Origin: Galeruca laticollis
Lineage: Eukaryota; Arthropoda; Insecta; Coleoptera; Chrysomelidae
NCBI GenBank assembly: GCA_963921935.1
Contig: OY998180.1
Location: forward strand, 61,582,551 to 61,646,550
Direction: 5' to 3'
Length of the DNA stretch: 64,000 bases
Part shown: piece by piece, positions 46,512 through 56,726 of the stretch
Position numbering within the stretch: the stretch's first letter is position 1
Layout of the letters: the number at the start of each line of letters is the position of its first letter
Made by a program: the position numbers and the translations under genes
The notes under the pieces: generated by a model
Database searches by the model: none
What the model saw: only the letters and a program-made list of their open reading frames with translations
Told to the model about the DNA's origin: nothing

Positions 46512-46700
46512 ATGTCGACCGATGAGGAGTGTCTTGCACTAGCAGCAGCAGCCTAAATCATTTTAAGTGAAAAAAAGAAAAGAAAACGAAAATATTGGGT
46601 TCCATCCAGTCTGCGAGAGAGTAAACAATATGGCGGATTACAGCTAATAAACCTACTGAAAGAAGATGATCTATTATCAGGGCATTATCACGTATAGTCA
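46512..46700 (+). pseudogene. PIF/Harbinger-like (HARBI1/ALP1-type) N-terminal fragment
   Basis: From ATG at 46512: MSTDEECLALAAAA, an in-frame TAA, then SEKKKRKRKYW, QYGGLQLINLLKEDDLLSGH and YH. The 'KKRKYWV.PSL..R..YGG...L...L..DD' pattern is typical of the start of insect Harbinger nuclease proteins. The nuclease domain is missing downstream, where an R1-like LINE begins. Confidence 0.6.
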
Positions 46701-46789
46701 CGTACAGAAGTTTACATGAATATTAAGTTGTGATCTAGCATTGAGCGGATGATATCAAAATCTGATACCAGTTGTACAATGGAAATATT

Positions 46790-47925
46790 GAGTTAAATAT
46801 TTAGAAATAGTCCTAGACAGCAAACTTTAAGGAATAAGCATGTTGAAATAACTGCTAGTAAAGTAATAAATACTTTGTTGGTGTGTAGAAGTCTAGCTGG
46901 TAAGATTGGGGCTATAACCCAAAAATACTGCGATGGATGTACGCCATGATTGTGAGACCAGCAAGTCAAAACAGTAGACAGAAGACCCTCGATAAAGTTC
47001 AAAGGCTTGCCTGTGTGTGTATCACTGGAGCCATGGAAACGTGCCAAACTAGGGCACTTGAGATCATTACTGATCTCACACCTCTACATCTGGTGATATA
47101 AAGATCAGCCCAAGTGGCAATTCTTACAACATCTAGAGAAGGTTCAGCCCATAAGAGTATTAAAAATCAGGGAGCCTGGTTCTGTCTAACAAAATACATC
47201 TGCGAATCTTTCCAGTGACGAAATGCTTAAGAAAGCTAGTATCGCTAATAAGTAAGAGGAGAGACTGGGAAAGGGAATACACCACCCAAACCCTCAAAGA
47301 AAATATCATCAGATGGTACACATATGATTCTGGCCACTCGGGAATCACAGGAAAAGATAGGCCAACATACTTATCAAGAAAGGAACACGAACGCCCTCTA
47401 TTGGCCGAGAGCCTTTCTGTGGTGTAGTATAATGCTCCTATAAGAAAGCGTTTCGAAAGAAGGAGGAAACCGAAAGAGAAGCACTCTGGCAGTGCCTTCC
47501 CGGGCTGAATCATTCCAAAAAGTTCCTGCGGAACTTTGACACCTCTAGATACAAAAGTTATCTGGATCTCAGTAAAAACAAGCTATATCTCCTTACGGGC
47601 TTCCTTACAGGGCACTGCCGCCTTAAAGCAACTAATGAGAATAGGTCTAGCAGAAATTGACTAGTTAAATTCTGTGGGGAGGAGAAAGAAACTTCGGATC
47701 ACCTAGTTCTAGAATGCCTCGCCATTGCAAGCCAACGCAAAAAATGCTTCGTACAGGAGACTTGTAAGACTGAGGATCTAACGTCCTTGAAGCCGTCCCA
47801 AATACTAGAGTTCATTAGAACCCTGGGACTGGAAGACGAGGCGTAGTGGTAGCAAGAAAAGGTCTGATAAGGGGAGCACAATAAATCTTAGGTTTTAGTG
47901 TTTTGTAACCCCGTTAAACATCTCA
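46790..47925 (+). pseudogene. R1-like LINE, 3' portion of ORF2
   Basis: Decayed RT thumb sequence (VKYLEIVLDSKL, then SKVINTLLVCRSLAGK-like, and KVQRLACVCITGAMETCQT) is followed by a degraded RNase H area. A better-preserved tail follows: LWQCLPGLNHSKKFLRNFDT, SYLDLSKNKLYLLTGFLTGH, CRLK and CGEEKETSDHLVLEC (zinc-ribbon-like). Codons stop at about 47845 and a short 3' UTR with an AATAAA-like signal (47880) ends in CCCCGTTAAACATCTCATAT. A second copy of the same 3' end is at 52.0-52.2 kb. Confidence 0.75.
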
Positions 47926-49793
47926 TATAATCTAATAGGACATCAATATCGGCCGTAGAACCTTTGCTATTGACATTAAGGTCTTGAGCAAATGGTGAAT
48001 CGTATCACTCATTAATGTATATCTATAGAATTTCTACACAATAAATTTCTAATATTGTGTCAGCAGTTTGTGAAGCAATAGTAAAAGCGATCAGGTGAAT
48101 GTAATAAATTAATCTTATTTCTTTTTTTTTTGGAATTTTAGTGTGATCTAGTGTAATGTTTTCTCGTTATATTTCTCCGTTTTTCAAGTTGTTTAAAATT
48201 CTTTTTAAACTTAGTGATTCTCTTTCTACAAATCTAACAATTCATATATTTTCAATATCGGCTGTTACAAACGAACCCGAAACGAATAGGAAAAAACGCT
48301 AGTTTTTTGCTAGTCCTAGCCAGCTGACGCTAATTTCACATTTCATACACTCTTCCCTGAACCGTCTAACAGTAAACATGTAGTTCGTCACCATAATTAT
48401 TTAAAGTAGTGTTTTTAGTGAGTTAAGGAACCAAGCAAGTAAGACTAGATTTTTCTGCAGTTGTATTCACACGCATAAAGTTGATGGCAATTGAACATTC
48501 AACAATATTTTTATATAATTAAATTGATTTTATTTTACATCGTTGCCGGTTCTCTTCCATCAGTGGTACTCGATTTGTGTGTTTTGTAATAATTTTATAT
48601 TTAATTATTGATATATTTGGAGGAAAAATCTTTCAGCAAATTGTTTACTAAGTGAAGTGATTTTAACATCCGGTCACTTCTGGTTTTTGTATACATTTTC
48701 CTGTGTCCTAGCCAATTGACTAATAAATCGTAATATAAGGTATATTTATATTATGTCTCGCTTTCATTAGTTTCCAATTACTCCCGTTTGATTTTTAAAC
48801 CGTCTCTAACGGTCAATTTAGAGTCGTCCTTCGAGAACAAAATACATCTAGCTATCGCATCGCCCAAGGATATGTAGGAACGGAAAAATATGATGTTGGA
48901 TTCCTTCTCATAGCATCGAACCAGCGCAGAATAAATCGAAGTTTTTTATTCCGTTTCTCTACATAAGTTATCATTGTCCTTGTTCTTCAATGCCACATTT
49001 CTTGAATCCTCATTTTTTCAAAGATTAACGATCATGAAGTGAGAAGCAGACTACAACGTTTTTTATTATTTTAGTTGTGTTCATAATTGACTTTATTTCT
49101 TTTGGATGACTAATTCAAATATCTGGCATATTCCCCGTTTTTGTTTATTCAAAAATTATATCGCACAGAACTCTATCGGTTGACTGTTATACATTCAGCA
49201 TTTTTATTGTCTACCGACTGTTTTACACCAAACGCAAATTGTATTGTAAATTGCCTCCCTCGCTTTCAACACTATTGATATAATTCAACCCATTGTTTGC
49301 TTATTCAATATTTCAATTACTTGTGTTTGTCAAGTCAAGCAACAATGTTATTGTATTTTATTTTCATTTTTCTTCACTTGTTCAATGTATTAATGTTAGA
49401 GACATTCGACGAATAGTTGTAAAGGATATGACAACAATTAAATTAACCATTTTAATGAAAATGATTACAAATATTATACAATATACCAAATGTGATCGAT
49501 ATCACTGGATATTAGGTTGTAGTTTAAATATTGTAACTTATACGAAAAGTGCAGTTTTTTTATTTTCATTAAAATAACAAAATCTTTACATTTTTACAAA
49601 CACTCTTTGGGCACACATTTTTCTACTGTATCCTCCAAACCTCCAAACACCAGGCCCATAAATTCCAACGTAAGATCAATCAGAGATCCAACCACATAAG
49701 GTAACATCTTATTTAAAGCCGCAGTAAACTAAATTTCACTTGATAATGTTTCGATAAAAAAGATTTATAAATTTGGAAAAATATGTTGTGACA
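47926..49793. other. unassigned AT-rich DNA
   Basis: A patch at 48830-48960 could be decayed coding sequence, but no family is recognised. The rest holds no gene or repeat that can be supported. Confidence 0.4.
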
Positions 49794-49884
49794 CAGCGGT
49801 TCTCAACCTGGGGTACGCGAACCCCTTGGGGTTCGCAACGGGTCCGTAGAGGGTGAAGTACCGAATACATCAACGGACAATAAA

Positions 49885-51722
49885 ATGCCCTCACAGGTTA
49901 GTGATAATACTGAGCGAAGCTTACATGAAAGAAAATGTCAAGGCACTGATACTGTCACTAAGAAGAGGAAATACTTTGATGAGTATTTAAAGTACTGATT
50001 TTATTTTGTCGGTGGAAATGACTGTCCCAGACCGCAATGCGTAGTATGCGGCGAGCTGTTAGTAGCATGAAGCCTTCACTTCTAAAACGACATTTACAAA
50101 CAAAACATGCTAACTATGAAAATAAAGATCGTAGTTTTTTTGAACGGCTTTCAAAACAAAAAAATGTAGTCTTTTATTTTGGTACAGCTAACATAGACAA
50201 AGAAAATGCGCTTGAAGCGTCATATAAAATAAGTTACCGCATTGCTAAATACTGGCAAAGTCTTTGCTTTTGCTTTCTGCTATGGTGTGGTCTTTGCCGC
50301 AAAGACCACACCATAGCAGAAAATTTAATTTTTCCGTGCATTAAGGATGCCGTCAATTGCATGCTTGGTGAAGAAAGGGCGAAGAAAATAGACACTATAC
50401 CTGTTTTTAACTCAACTATATCTCGCAGAATCAGGGATATGTCGGATGACGTTGAGGAAACAGTAATTATAAGAATTAAGAATAGTAAATACTTTGCTAT
50501 TCAAGTTGATGAAAGTACATATCTATCGAAATGTGCTGTGCTGCTTGTAATTGCACGATATATCTATGAAAATAATGTTGAAGAAAATATTTTACTGTGT
50601 CATCAACTGCCGGAAACAATGAAAGGAAACGACATATTCAATGCTATTAATGCGTATTTTATTAAACATGACATTACCTGGGAAACTGGCTGCGGCATGT
50701 CTACCGATGATGCAAAATCTAGGTCAGGATGTTTTATTGAACTTCAGGCGCGTGTTAAAGAAGTGGCGCCTCTTGTTCACTGGATGCACAGCTGCATTCA
50801 CAGACAAACTCTTGCCTGTAAAAACCTACCTGTTGGATTGAAAACTGTGCTTGACAAAGCCGTTAGAATCGTCAACTTAATCAAATCACAGGCCTTACAC
50901 TCGAGGCTGTTCAAATCTCTGTGCGAGGAAATGGATAGCGTCCACATTAACTTGCTTTATCACACAGAAGTCAGGCAGCCTTCCCGTGAGAAAGTACTCC
51001 AAATATTGTTTGAGTTAAGGTTTGAAGTACAGCTGTTCTTTCGGCGAGTGGCTGCAATCTTTGGCTCACCTGAGTGACATTTTCAACCAAGTCAACAAGC
51101 TAAATCTGAGTCTCCAAGTAAGCTCAATAACAATTTTTAGAGTAGCAGAAAAATGGAATCTATGACGAAAAAGATTGATTTTTAGAAGTCTTGCATCCTT
51201 AATGGCCAGACAGAAGTGTTTGAAACGTTGCACGACTTTTTGAAAGAGAACGAGTTACAACTCTCTAGTGTTGCCAAACTGGCAATTTCAGAACACTAGA
51301 AGGAATTGAAATCTTCATTCGAGAAATACTTTCCGAAGCTTGATGACGGAATTAAGTGGATTCAAAACCCTTTTTCTTAAGAGAATTTTTAATTTGCTGG
51401 GTTGGAGATTGCAGAAAAAGAAAGTCTGATAGAGATCTCTACTGATAGTAAGTTGAAGTTACCTTTCAAGACTAAACCTCTTGTCAACTTTTGGTTGGAC
51501 GTAAGCAATGAATATAAACGTCTGTCTGATCTGGCAATTAAGGTGTTGTTACCTTTTCCATCCACAGTATTAGTGGAAAGAGCCTTTTCATCATACGCTT
51601 TCATTAAGAATAAGTACAGAAATAAGTTGGATGCATCACCAGATTAGAGATTGTACTTGGCTTCTTTCGAGCCCAACTTCAAAAAGCTGTGCGCAATGAA
51701 GCAAGGGCAGGGATCACATTAA
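49885..51722 (+). pseudogene. hAT transposase (ZBED5/FAM200-like), broken
   Basis: The likely start is MPSQVSDNTERS at 49885. A BED-type zinc finger is split by a stop and a frameshift: CVVCGELL, then LLKRHLQTKH. The main frame (50037-51077) carries NSTISRRIRDMSDDVEETVI, SKYFAIQVDESTYLSKCAVL (a conserved core aspartate region) and VHWMHSCIHRQTLACKNLP. Further stops and a frame change occupy 51077-51400. The C-terminal dimerisation region reads LVNFWLDV, VLLPFPSTVLVERAFSSYAF and LYLASFEPNF, ending at 51722. This type resembles domesticated vertebrate ZBED5/SCAND3-like proteins. It has an unusual templated insertion at 50274-50322. Confidence 0.85.
50274..50322. repeat. perfect 23-bp hairpin inside the hAT transposase
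   Basis: 50274-50296 and 50300-50322 are exact inverse complements with the 3-base spacer CCG. The right arm encodes the conserved DHTIAE segment. The left arm is an extra inverted copy, inserting residues such as CFLLWCGLCRK. Confidence 0.92.
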
Positions 51723-52008
51723 CTTTTTATATTGTTCTGTATTTTTGTCAATATGATGAATCAAAGAACTCTTTAGATTTTAGGTAATTTTTATCAAAAT
51801 TGTATCTTTAGCCCTTACATGTAACTACAAAATACATGATGCTGCTCATATGGTTTTAATTTTATTTATTGTAACACCAAATTTCACTTTTTACAATTGT
51901 CTCTGGGCTGACCCTACTAAAATATGGTTAAGGGGTACAATCTATCTCAATAATTTGGTAAGGGGTACGCAGCTGAAAAAAGGTTGAGAGCCGCTGTTGT
52001 AACATAAC

Positions 52009-52165
52009 ACTTGTAAACCAACGCAAAAAATCCTGCGGACAAGAAACTAGATACAAGAGTTTATTAGAACCCTCGAACTGGAAGCCAGTTGTAGCAGTAA
52101 CGAGAACAGCTCGGATGGGGGGTTACAATAAACCTTAGATTTGAGTGCATTGTAGCCCCGTTAAA
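52009..52165 (+). repeat. second copy of the R1-like LINE 3' end
   Basis: CCAACGCAAAAAAT, GTTTATTAGAACCCT, ACAATAAACCTTAGATTT and GTAGCCCCGTTAAA match, in order, the tail of the LINE at 47.73-47.92 kb. It is a 5'-truncated and internally shortened insertion lying 12 bases beyond the hAT terminus. Confidence 0.75.
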
Positions 52166-53719
52166 ATATAATATAACATAACTCTAATATAGCCAAAAGT
52201 TAAGCTTTTTCCACTTTTAGGCTACAATAACTTGCAAACTTGGCCTGATAAAGCAATTCTGAGGATTTGTATTGCGTCATAAAATTACCCCCAAAACAAC
52301 TTCCAGCCTATAAAGGACAACTACGACCTTTTTTTTGTAGACCTATTATCTAATTTTTGATTAGCATCATTTTTACTATTATCATATTTTTATGTTTTGT
52401 ATAATCCATAATATTCATCCAACATTTTCTTTTGTTTAAACATAATGCCTGCCAACTACTTCACTGTTTTTTTTGTCATGAGGGTTACCATAGATACGTA
52501 ACACACATATTATTTTGTGTACATTGGGATGCTGTTCTACTCAAAAACCATGGATATGACGTTTAGGGTGTATGTAACACATGCTAAATTCTAATTCCAC
52601 TCTTCAAATATTTTTGTTGAATGATGAAATGTTAACGGCGTGTTCGCGGAATGTCGTATAACTGACGTAATATTTGAAATTGAAGTAAATATAACCTGCT
52701 GATCAAGCTTACATTTTCATAGGGGAGTAATTCAGTTTTGCATGTTTTCGTTGGTTAGTATACATTATGTGATCGAGGGGAAAACACAAAACGAATTTAA
52801 AAACTATTAGTTTTTGAACACTGTAAAAATGAATTTAGCTTTTGTTCAGAGTCGTGTATTTTCAGGAGGATTATTCACACTATGAAATTGCATGTACAGT
52901 GTATCCCATTTTGGGCACTTTTGCGTGGTATCTCCCTTATCTGTAAACATAGAGGAGTGCGGTTTTCACGATAGTATTCTAGTTTTTTATGAAATAAAAA
53001 ATGATGGAAGCAGAATTTGATAGCCTTCTTGGTTTATAAGATACAAGGTGGAATTGAAAAGTATTACTTTTCAGGCACCCCTCGGATCTCAGTTATTTTT
53101 ATACTTATTGAATAAGTTAAAACTGGTTCTTATTTATTAATTTTTATCGTAGAATCCAGTGGTCTAGTTAGTTTTTCCTAACACCTTTTGTTTTGTAGTT
53201 ATAAAGCAAACATATGTTTATTAAAACGGAAAACCCTATATATTATTTTCTATATTCATTAGGCATGAAGTGGGCTTCTCAAAAGCATATAATTGTATTG
53301 AATTCTTTTTAAAAACAAGCTTAGAATTTAAAAAAATTTTAAATTTTGTTTTGTGTCGACATTAATAGGTAGTAGGATTATATATATGGTAAGCGTCTTT
53401 CTATTAGATACAAAAAGGAGAAATAAGAGTTTTGTTTATTTTCGATGAATGCATGCTTCAATTATCGAAAACTGTTGATGAAAGCATAACTCTAATATAC
53501 AAAAATTAAGATTCACTCTTGTGACATATACTGTATCGTAATAATTATTAAAATGGCTCTCTTCTTATATCACCTTTATTTAGTTGTTTTATTTGTGAAT
53601 GGCTATTACAAATCTAATAGGTTATAGGCCCAGATTACAAATACGGTGTTCTATTTTTGGTTACGTATTTGTTGCTATTAACTTTAGTGATTACGGATAC
53701 CCATAAAAGCCGTCGCAAT
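52166..53719. other. unassigned, repeat-like patches
   Basis: The sequence at 52896-53080 (GTGTATCCCATTTTGGGCAC and following) looks like the flank of a dispersed insect repeat. No coding frame or terminal repeat was established. Confidence 0.4.
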
Positions 53720-53875
53720 ATTAGACAATTTGATGGTAAACGTTAAAGTATTTGGAAATTTCGTTTAAGAGCTACACTCACAAAAGAAGAAGCATTAAAA
53801 GTCATTGACGAGGAGGCTCCCATGGAACCAGATAGAAAATGGGAAAAACTCAAGTGCCTAGCCAAAAGTATCATA
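53720..53875 (+). pseudogene. copia gag, N-terminal piece (left of nested insertion)
   Basis: The frame reads RQFDGKR-stop-SIWKFRLRATL, TKEEALKVIDEEAPM and WEKLKCLAKSIIQ, the pattern of copia gag N-termini ('FDGxNFxxWKFRxRxxL...W...xxKAKSIIxxC'). It breaks at 53875 exactly at the terminal repeat of the IS630/Tc1-like element. The next part of gag resumes at 63067. One in-frame stop is present, so the copia was already degenerate or decayed later. Confidence 0.72.
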
Positions 53876-53900
53876 CAGGTTGGCAAATTAATTTTGGCAG
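53876..53900 (+). repeat. left terminal inverted repeat, IS630/Tc1-like element
   Basis: Inverse complement of 63042-63066 with one mismatch; preceded by the TA target duplication. Confidence 0.92.
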
Positions 53901-54048
53901 TCAGAAGTTTAGCAACTTCCGATGCGTCGTAGCAAAGACGTATGCGGATTGCAAGACCTCACTTCGCTGGCAGAATTCGTAAGCTTCGTTTCGACAGTAC
54001 AGTTCAGAGAAAAGTGTGATTACCGGGGTTGTGCAATACTAACTTGTT

Positions 54049-54990
54049 ATGGCGACTCAAGACAGTAAAGTTGTTTATAAAAAGTTGAGAGAGCAGTGTC
54101 GTGAAATAATTATGAACGTTTTATATTTCATGACCGAAGAGGCAAACAATGGCAAGTCGACAATTCCATTAACAAAGGTAAGTTTTGATCATTTCAATAA
54201 AATTTTTAAACCCAAGTAATTATTTAACAAATTTCCACTTGACAGTAAATTTTTTAAATAGATTTTCGAACATAAAATATTTATTTGTTAAACGATTTAA
54301 AGAAGTGATATTAGTGTGAGACAAAATATTTTATGCAATCATATGTCAAATAAAAGGGCACATGTTTATTTTGTGTAGGATATCTATTTAAATGTAATAG
54401 GTTTTTTAGCCTATAATTATAATTATTATACTAATTTTATACCTATCTCTATTACGTTTCGGTTTTATTATTTGTTTTGAACCATCTTCCGATTTCAGTT
54501 ACAATTGCGGTTTGGTCATATTAAAATATGTTTGAACTAAAATCTAAAGATCGTTTAAAGCAACTAATGAGCTGAAACGTAATTTAGTATTTTTGAATTT
54601 AATACTTCTTTTAAATGGCCGAAAACCACGACAAAAATTTTTATTTCAAAGAAAGGTCACTGAAAACAAATTTAACTACTTCCTCATTTTATTTGTATAA
54701 AAATACACATGAGTAAAACTTTTAAGACAACATTTATATCGACTTATTTTATTGTCAGGTTATTGAACAAGTGTCTGCTCCTACGAAAATTAGCCAAAGA
54801 ACGCTTTCCTGTATTAAAAAAGAAGCTCTGGCAGGAAGTAATGCCGACACTGTTGTGCCTACTAAAAAACAAAGAACGTCCAGTATCCGTATGGATCAAT
54901 TTGACAAAACTGTGCTTAGAAGGTGCATAATAAATTCACATATCCGAGAAAAAAGTACCCACGTTAAGAAATGTACACTAAACCTTTGTA
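54049..54990 (+). pseudogene. IS630/Tc1-like transposase, 5' half with an apparent intron
   Basis: Exon 1 (54049-54177, 43 codons) starts MATQDSKVVYKKLREQCREI with an HTH-type helix and ends PLTK at a GTAAGT donor. The likely intron is 54178-54758 (phase 0, TTATTGTCAG acceptor). Exon 2 (54759-54990) reads VIEQVSAPTKISQRTLSCIK and VDQFDKT-like (MDQFDKTVLRRCI), the usual second HTH and linker of this family. The frame is off by one base just before the BEL insertion at 54991. The second half resumes at 61278. Inferred to encode the DNA-binding half of a cut-and-paste transposase. Confidence 0.8.
54178..54758 (+). other. putative intron of the transposase gene
   Basis: 581 bases starting GTAAGTTTT and ending TTTATTGTCAG, with a T-rich tract before the acceptor. 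It is AT-rich without open frames, and joining at these sites restores the family's helix order without shifting frame. Confidence 0.7.
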
Positions 54991-54995
54991 GATAG

Positions 54996-55318
54996 TGTTT
55001 CTGACTTCGAATCGTTTTTGTTGGACTGTATTAAAATGCCTTTCGTTAATTTTAACTTCTTGTATTCTATATATTTCTTTTTATATTGTTAAAAGAAATT
55101 GACGATTTTTTGAAAGAAATGGATTATTTTATTTTTATTGACAGTGACAGTTAAACAATTTCTTATATATCAGTGAAACAAAAACTTATTCTATGAAATT
55201 AAATAAACAGAAATCAACGTCGACGTACTTTTCATCTATACATTATTGGTAGACTAATCAGTGTGACGTTAATAAAATTACACCAATTAAAAGAAGACGT
55301 CTGCCTATGGCGTCAACA
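54996..55318 (-). repeat. 3' LTR of BEL/Pao
   Basis: Matches 60955-61277 at 322 of 323 positions by eye. Confidence 0.95.
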
Positions 55319-55340
55319 TGCCGCCCGCCTTGATATGTAC
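55319..55340 (-). promoter_or_regulatory. polypurine tract of BEL/Pao
   Basis: On the minus strand CAAGGCGGGCGGCA immediately precedes the TG of the 3' LTR, the position where plus-strand DNA synthesis is primed. It is only moderately purine-pure. Confidence 0.6.
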
Positions 55341-55403
55341 TATATAATACATTCAAACAAGAATTGCAGAATTGCAAATTATAAAATAAATACATAAGTC
55401 TAT

Positions 55404-56726
55404 TTATACTTCAGCCTCTATCGGAAGCACACAGAGCCTGGACACAGCTCTTTTAAGTTCCTTTCCATTGGGCATTCTTAGGCTAACGACTCGGACCACT
55501 GAATCAGTTCCTGGATGAAGTTCTGTAATTCGGGCCAAGCTCCACTGGAGAGAAGGTGCATCTGCATCTCTTATCAACACCAAGTCTCCAACCTTCATTA
55601 ACTTGGTGGCATTTTCTTCCCACTTCGTCCGAGACTGCAACTCGGCAATGTATTCCACATGCCATCTCTTCCAAAATGACTGTAATACTTGTTGCTGCTG
55701 CTTATAATAAGTCAAACGATTTATTGGCTTTTCTAAGTAATTTGGTTCAGTTATAGCTGTAATAAGTCTGCCAACCAAAAAATGAGCAGGAGTAAGGGGA
55801 GTAAGGTCTAAAGGACTGGAAGAAAGTGGAGTAAGGGGACGGGAATTTAGTATTCCTTCAATTTGTATCAAAACAGTTAAAAAATCTTCGTATGGTAATT
55901 GTAAGCTACCAACGACTCTTTTAATGTGACCTTTAGCGCTTTTTACGCCGGCTTCCCAAATACCCCCAAAATTTGGAGAGTAAGGTGGACTAAAATGCCA
56001 CGTTATACCATCTTCTGCCATATTCTGCAAAATTGTTTTCGAGGAATTTTCAAGAAATTCCTATAGTTTATTTAATTCAGTGCATGCCCCAACGAAATTA
56101 GACCCATTATCAGAATAAATATTTTTGGGTTTGCCCCTTCTGGCAATAAATCTTTTTAATGTGGCAAAAAATGCTTCTGTAGACAACCCTGTTACTAAAT
56201 CGAGGTGTATTGCTTCAATCGACATACATATAAAAACGCAGATATAAGATTTAATAAGCTTAGCACCCCTCAGTTTTCTGTCTTTTATAAGGATTGGGCC
56301 CGCATAGTCAATGCCTACATCAGAGTATGGAAAACTTTGTGTAATACGACATTCAGGTAAGTTACCCATTTGCGGTTGTTTAAAAGTAGGCCTAACCTTG
56401 AAACATTTTATGCATGAATGTACAATTTTTCTTGAAATACTACGACCTGACATAGGCCAGTAACTTTCTCGAATGGAGGCCATTAACTGCTGGGGACCAC
56501 AATGGCATAGTCTTTCATGTTCGTAAATTAGTATTAAACGTGTCAACTTATGACTTCCCCCTAAAATAATTGGGTACTTTCTATCATATAAAAATTGTCT
56601 AGAGTTTCTTAGTCTTCCCCCTACTCTAATAATACTGTCATTATCTATAAATGGTTGTAAACATAGTAAACTACTTCTTTTAGGAATAGCCTTATTATTT
56701 TGTAAATTTACATATTCTAAAGGAAA
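55404..56726 (-). pseudogene. BEL/Pao integrase region, one internal stop
   Basis: In frame with the upstream RT. After the TAA at 56727-56729 the frame continues (FPLEYVNLQN) into a zinc-binding domain with HERLCHCG and SCIKCF (about 56523-56415). The core shows GIDYAGP (first aspartate), YSDNGSNF (second) and, after an in-frame TAG at 56061-56063, GGIWEAGVKSAK (glutamate, about 55965). The C-terminal domain ends NGKELKRAVSRLCVLPIE, typical of BEL/Pao, with the stop at 55404. The catalytic set is present but split by the TAG. It would insert the element's cDNA if expressed. Confidence 0.88.

Larger units (their letters stand above)
49794..51996 (+). mobile_element. hAT element with terminal repeats and 8-bp duplication
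   Basis: The ends are CAGCGGTTCTCAACCT (49794) and AGGTTGAGAGCCGCTG (51981-51996), a typical hAT terminal inverted repeat. Subterminal GGGGTACGC occurs at both ends. Flanks are TTGTGACA (49786-49793) and TTGTAACA (51997-52004), an 8-bp duplication with one mismatch. It is 2,203 bp long and contains one transposase gene, now broken. Confidence 0.92.

Noticed and set aside
55556..55756. Plus-strand 66-codon frame within BEL/Pao
   Set aside because: Antisense shadow of the integrase C-terminal domain.
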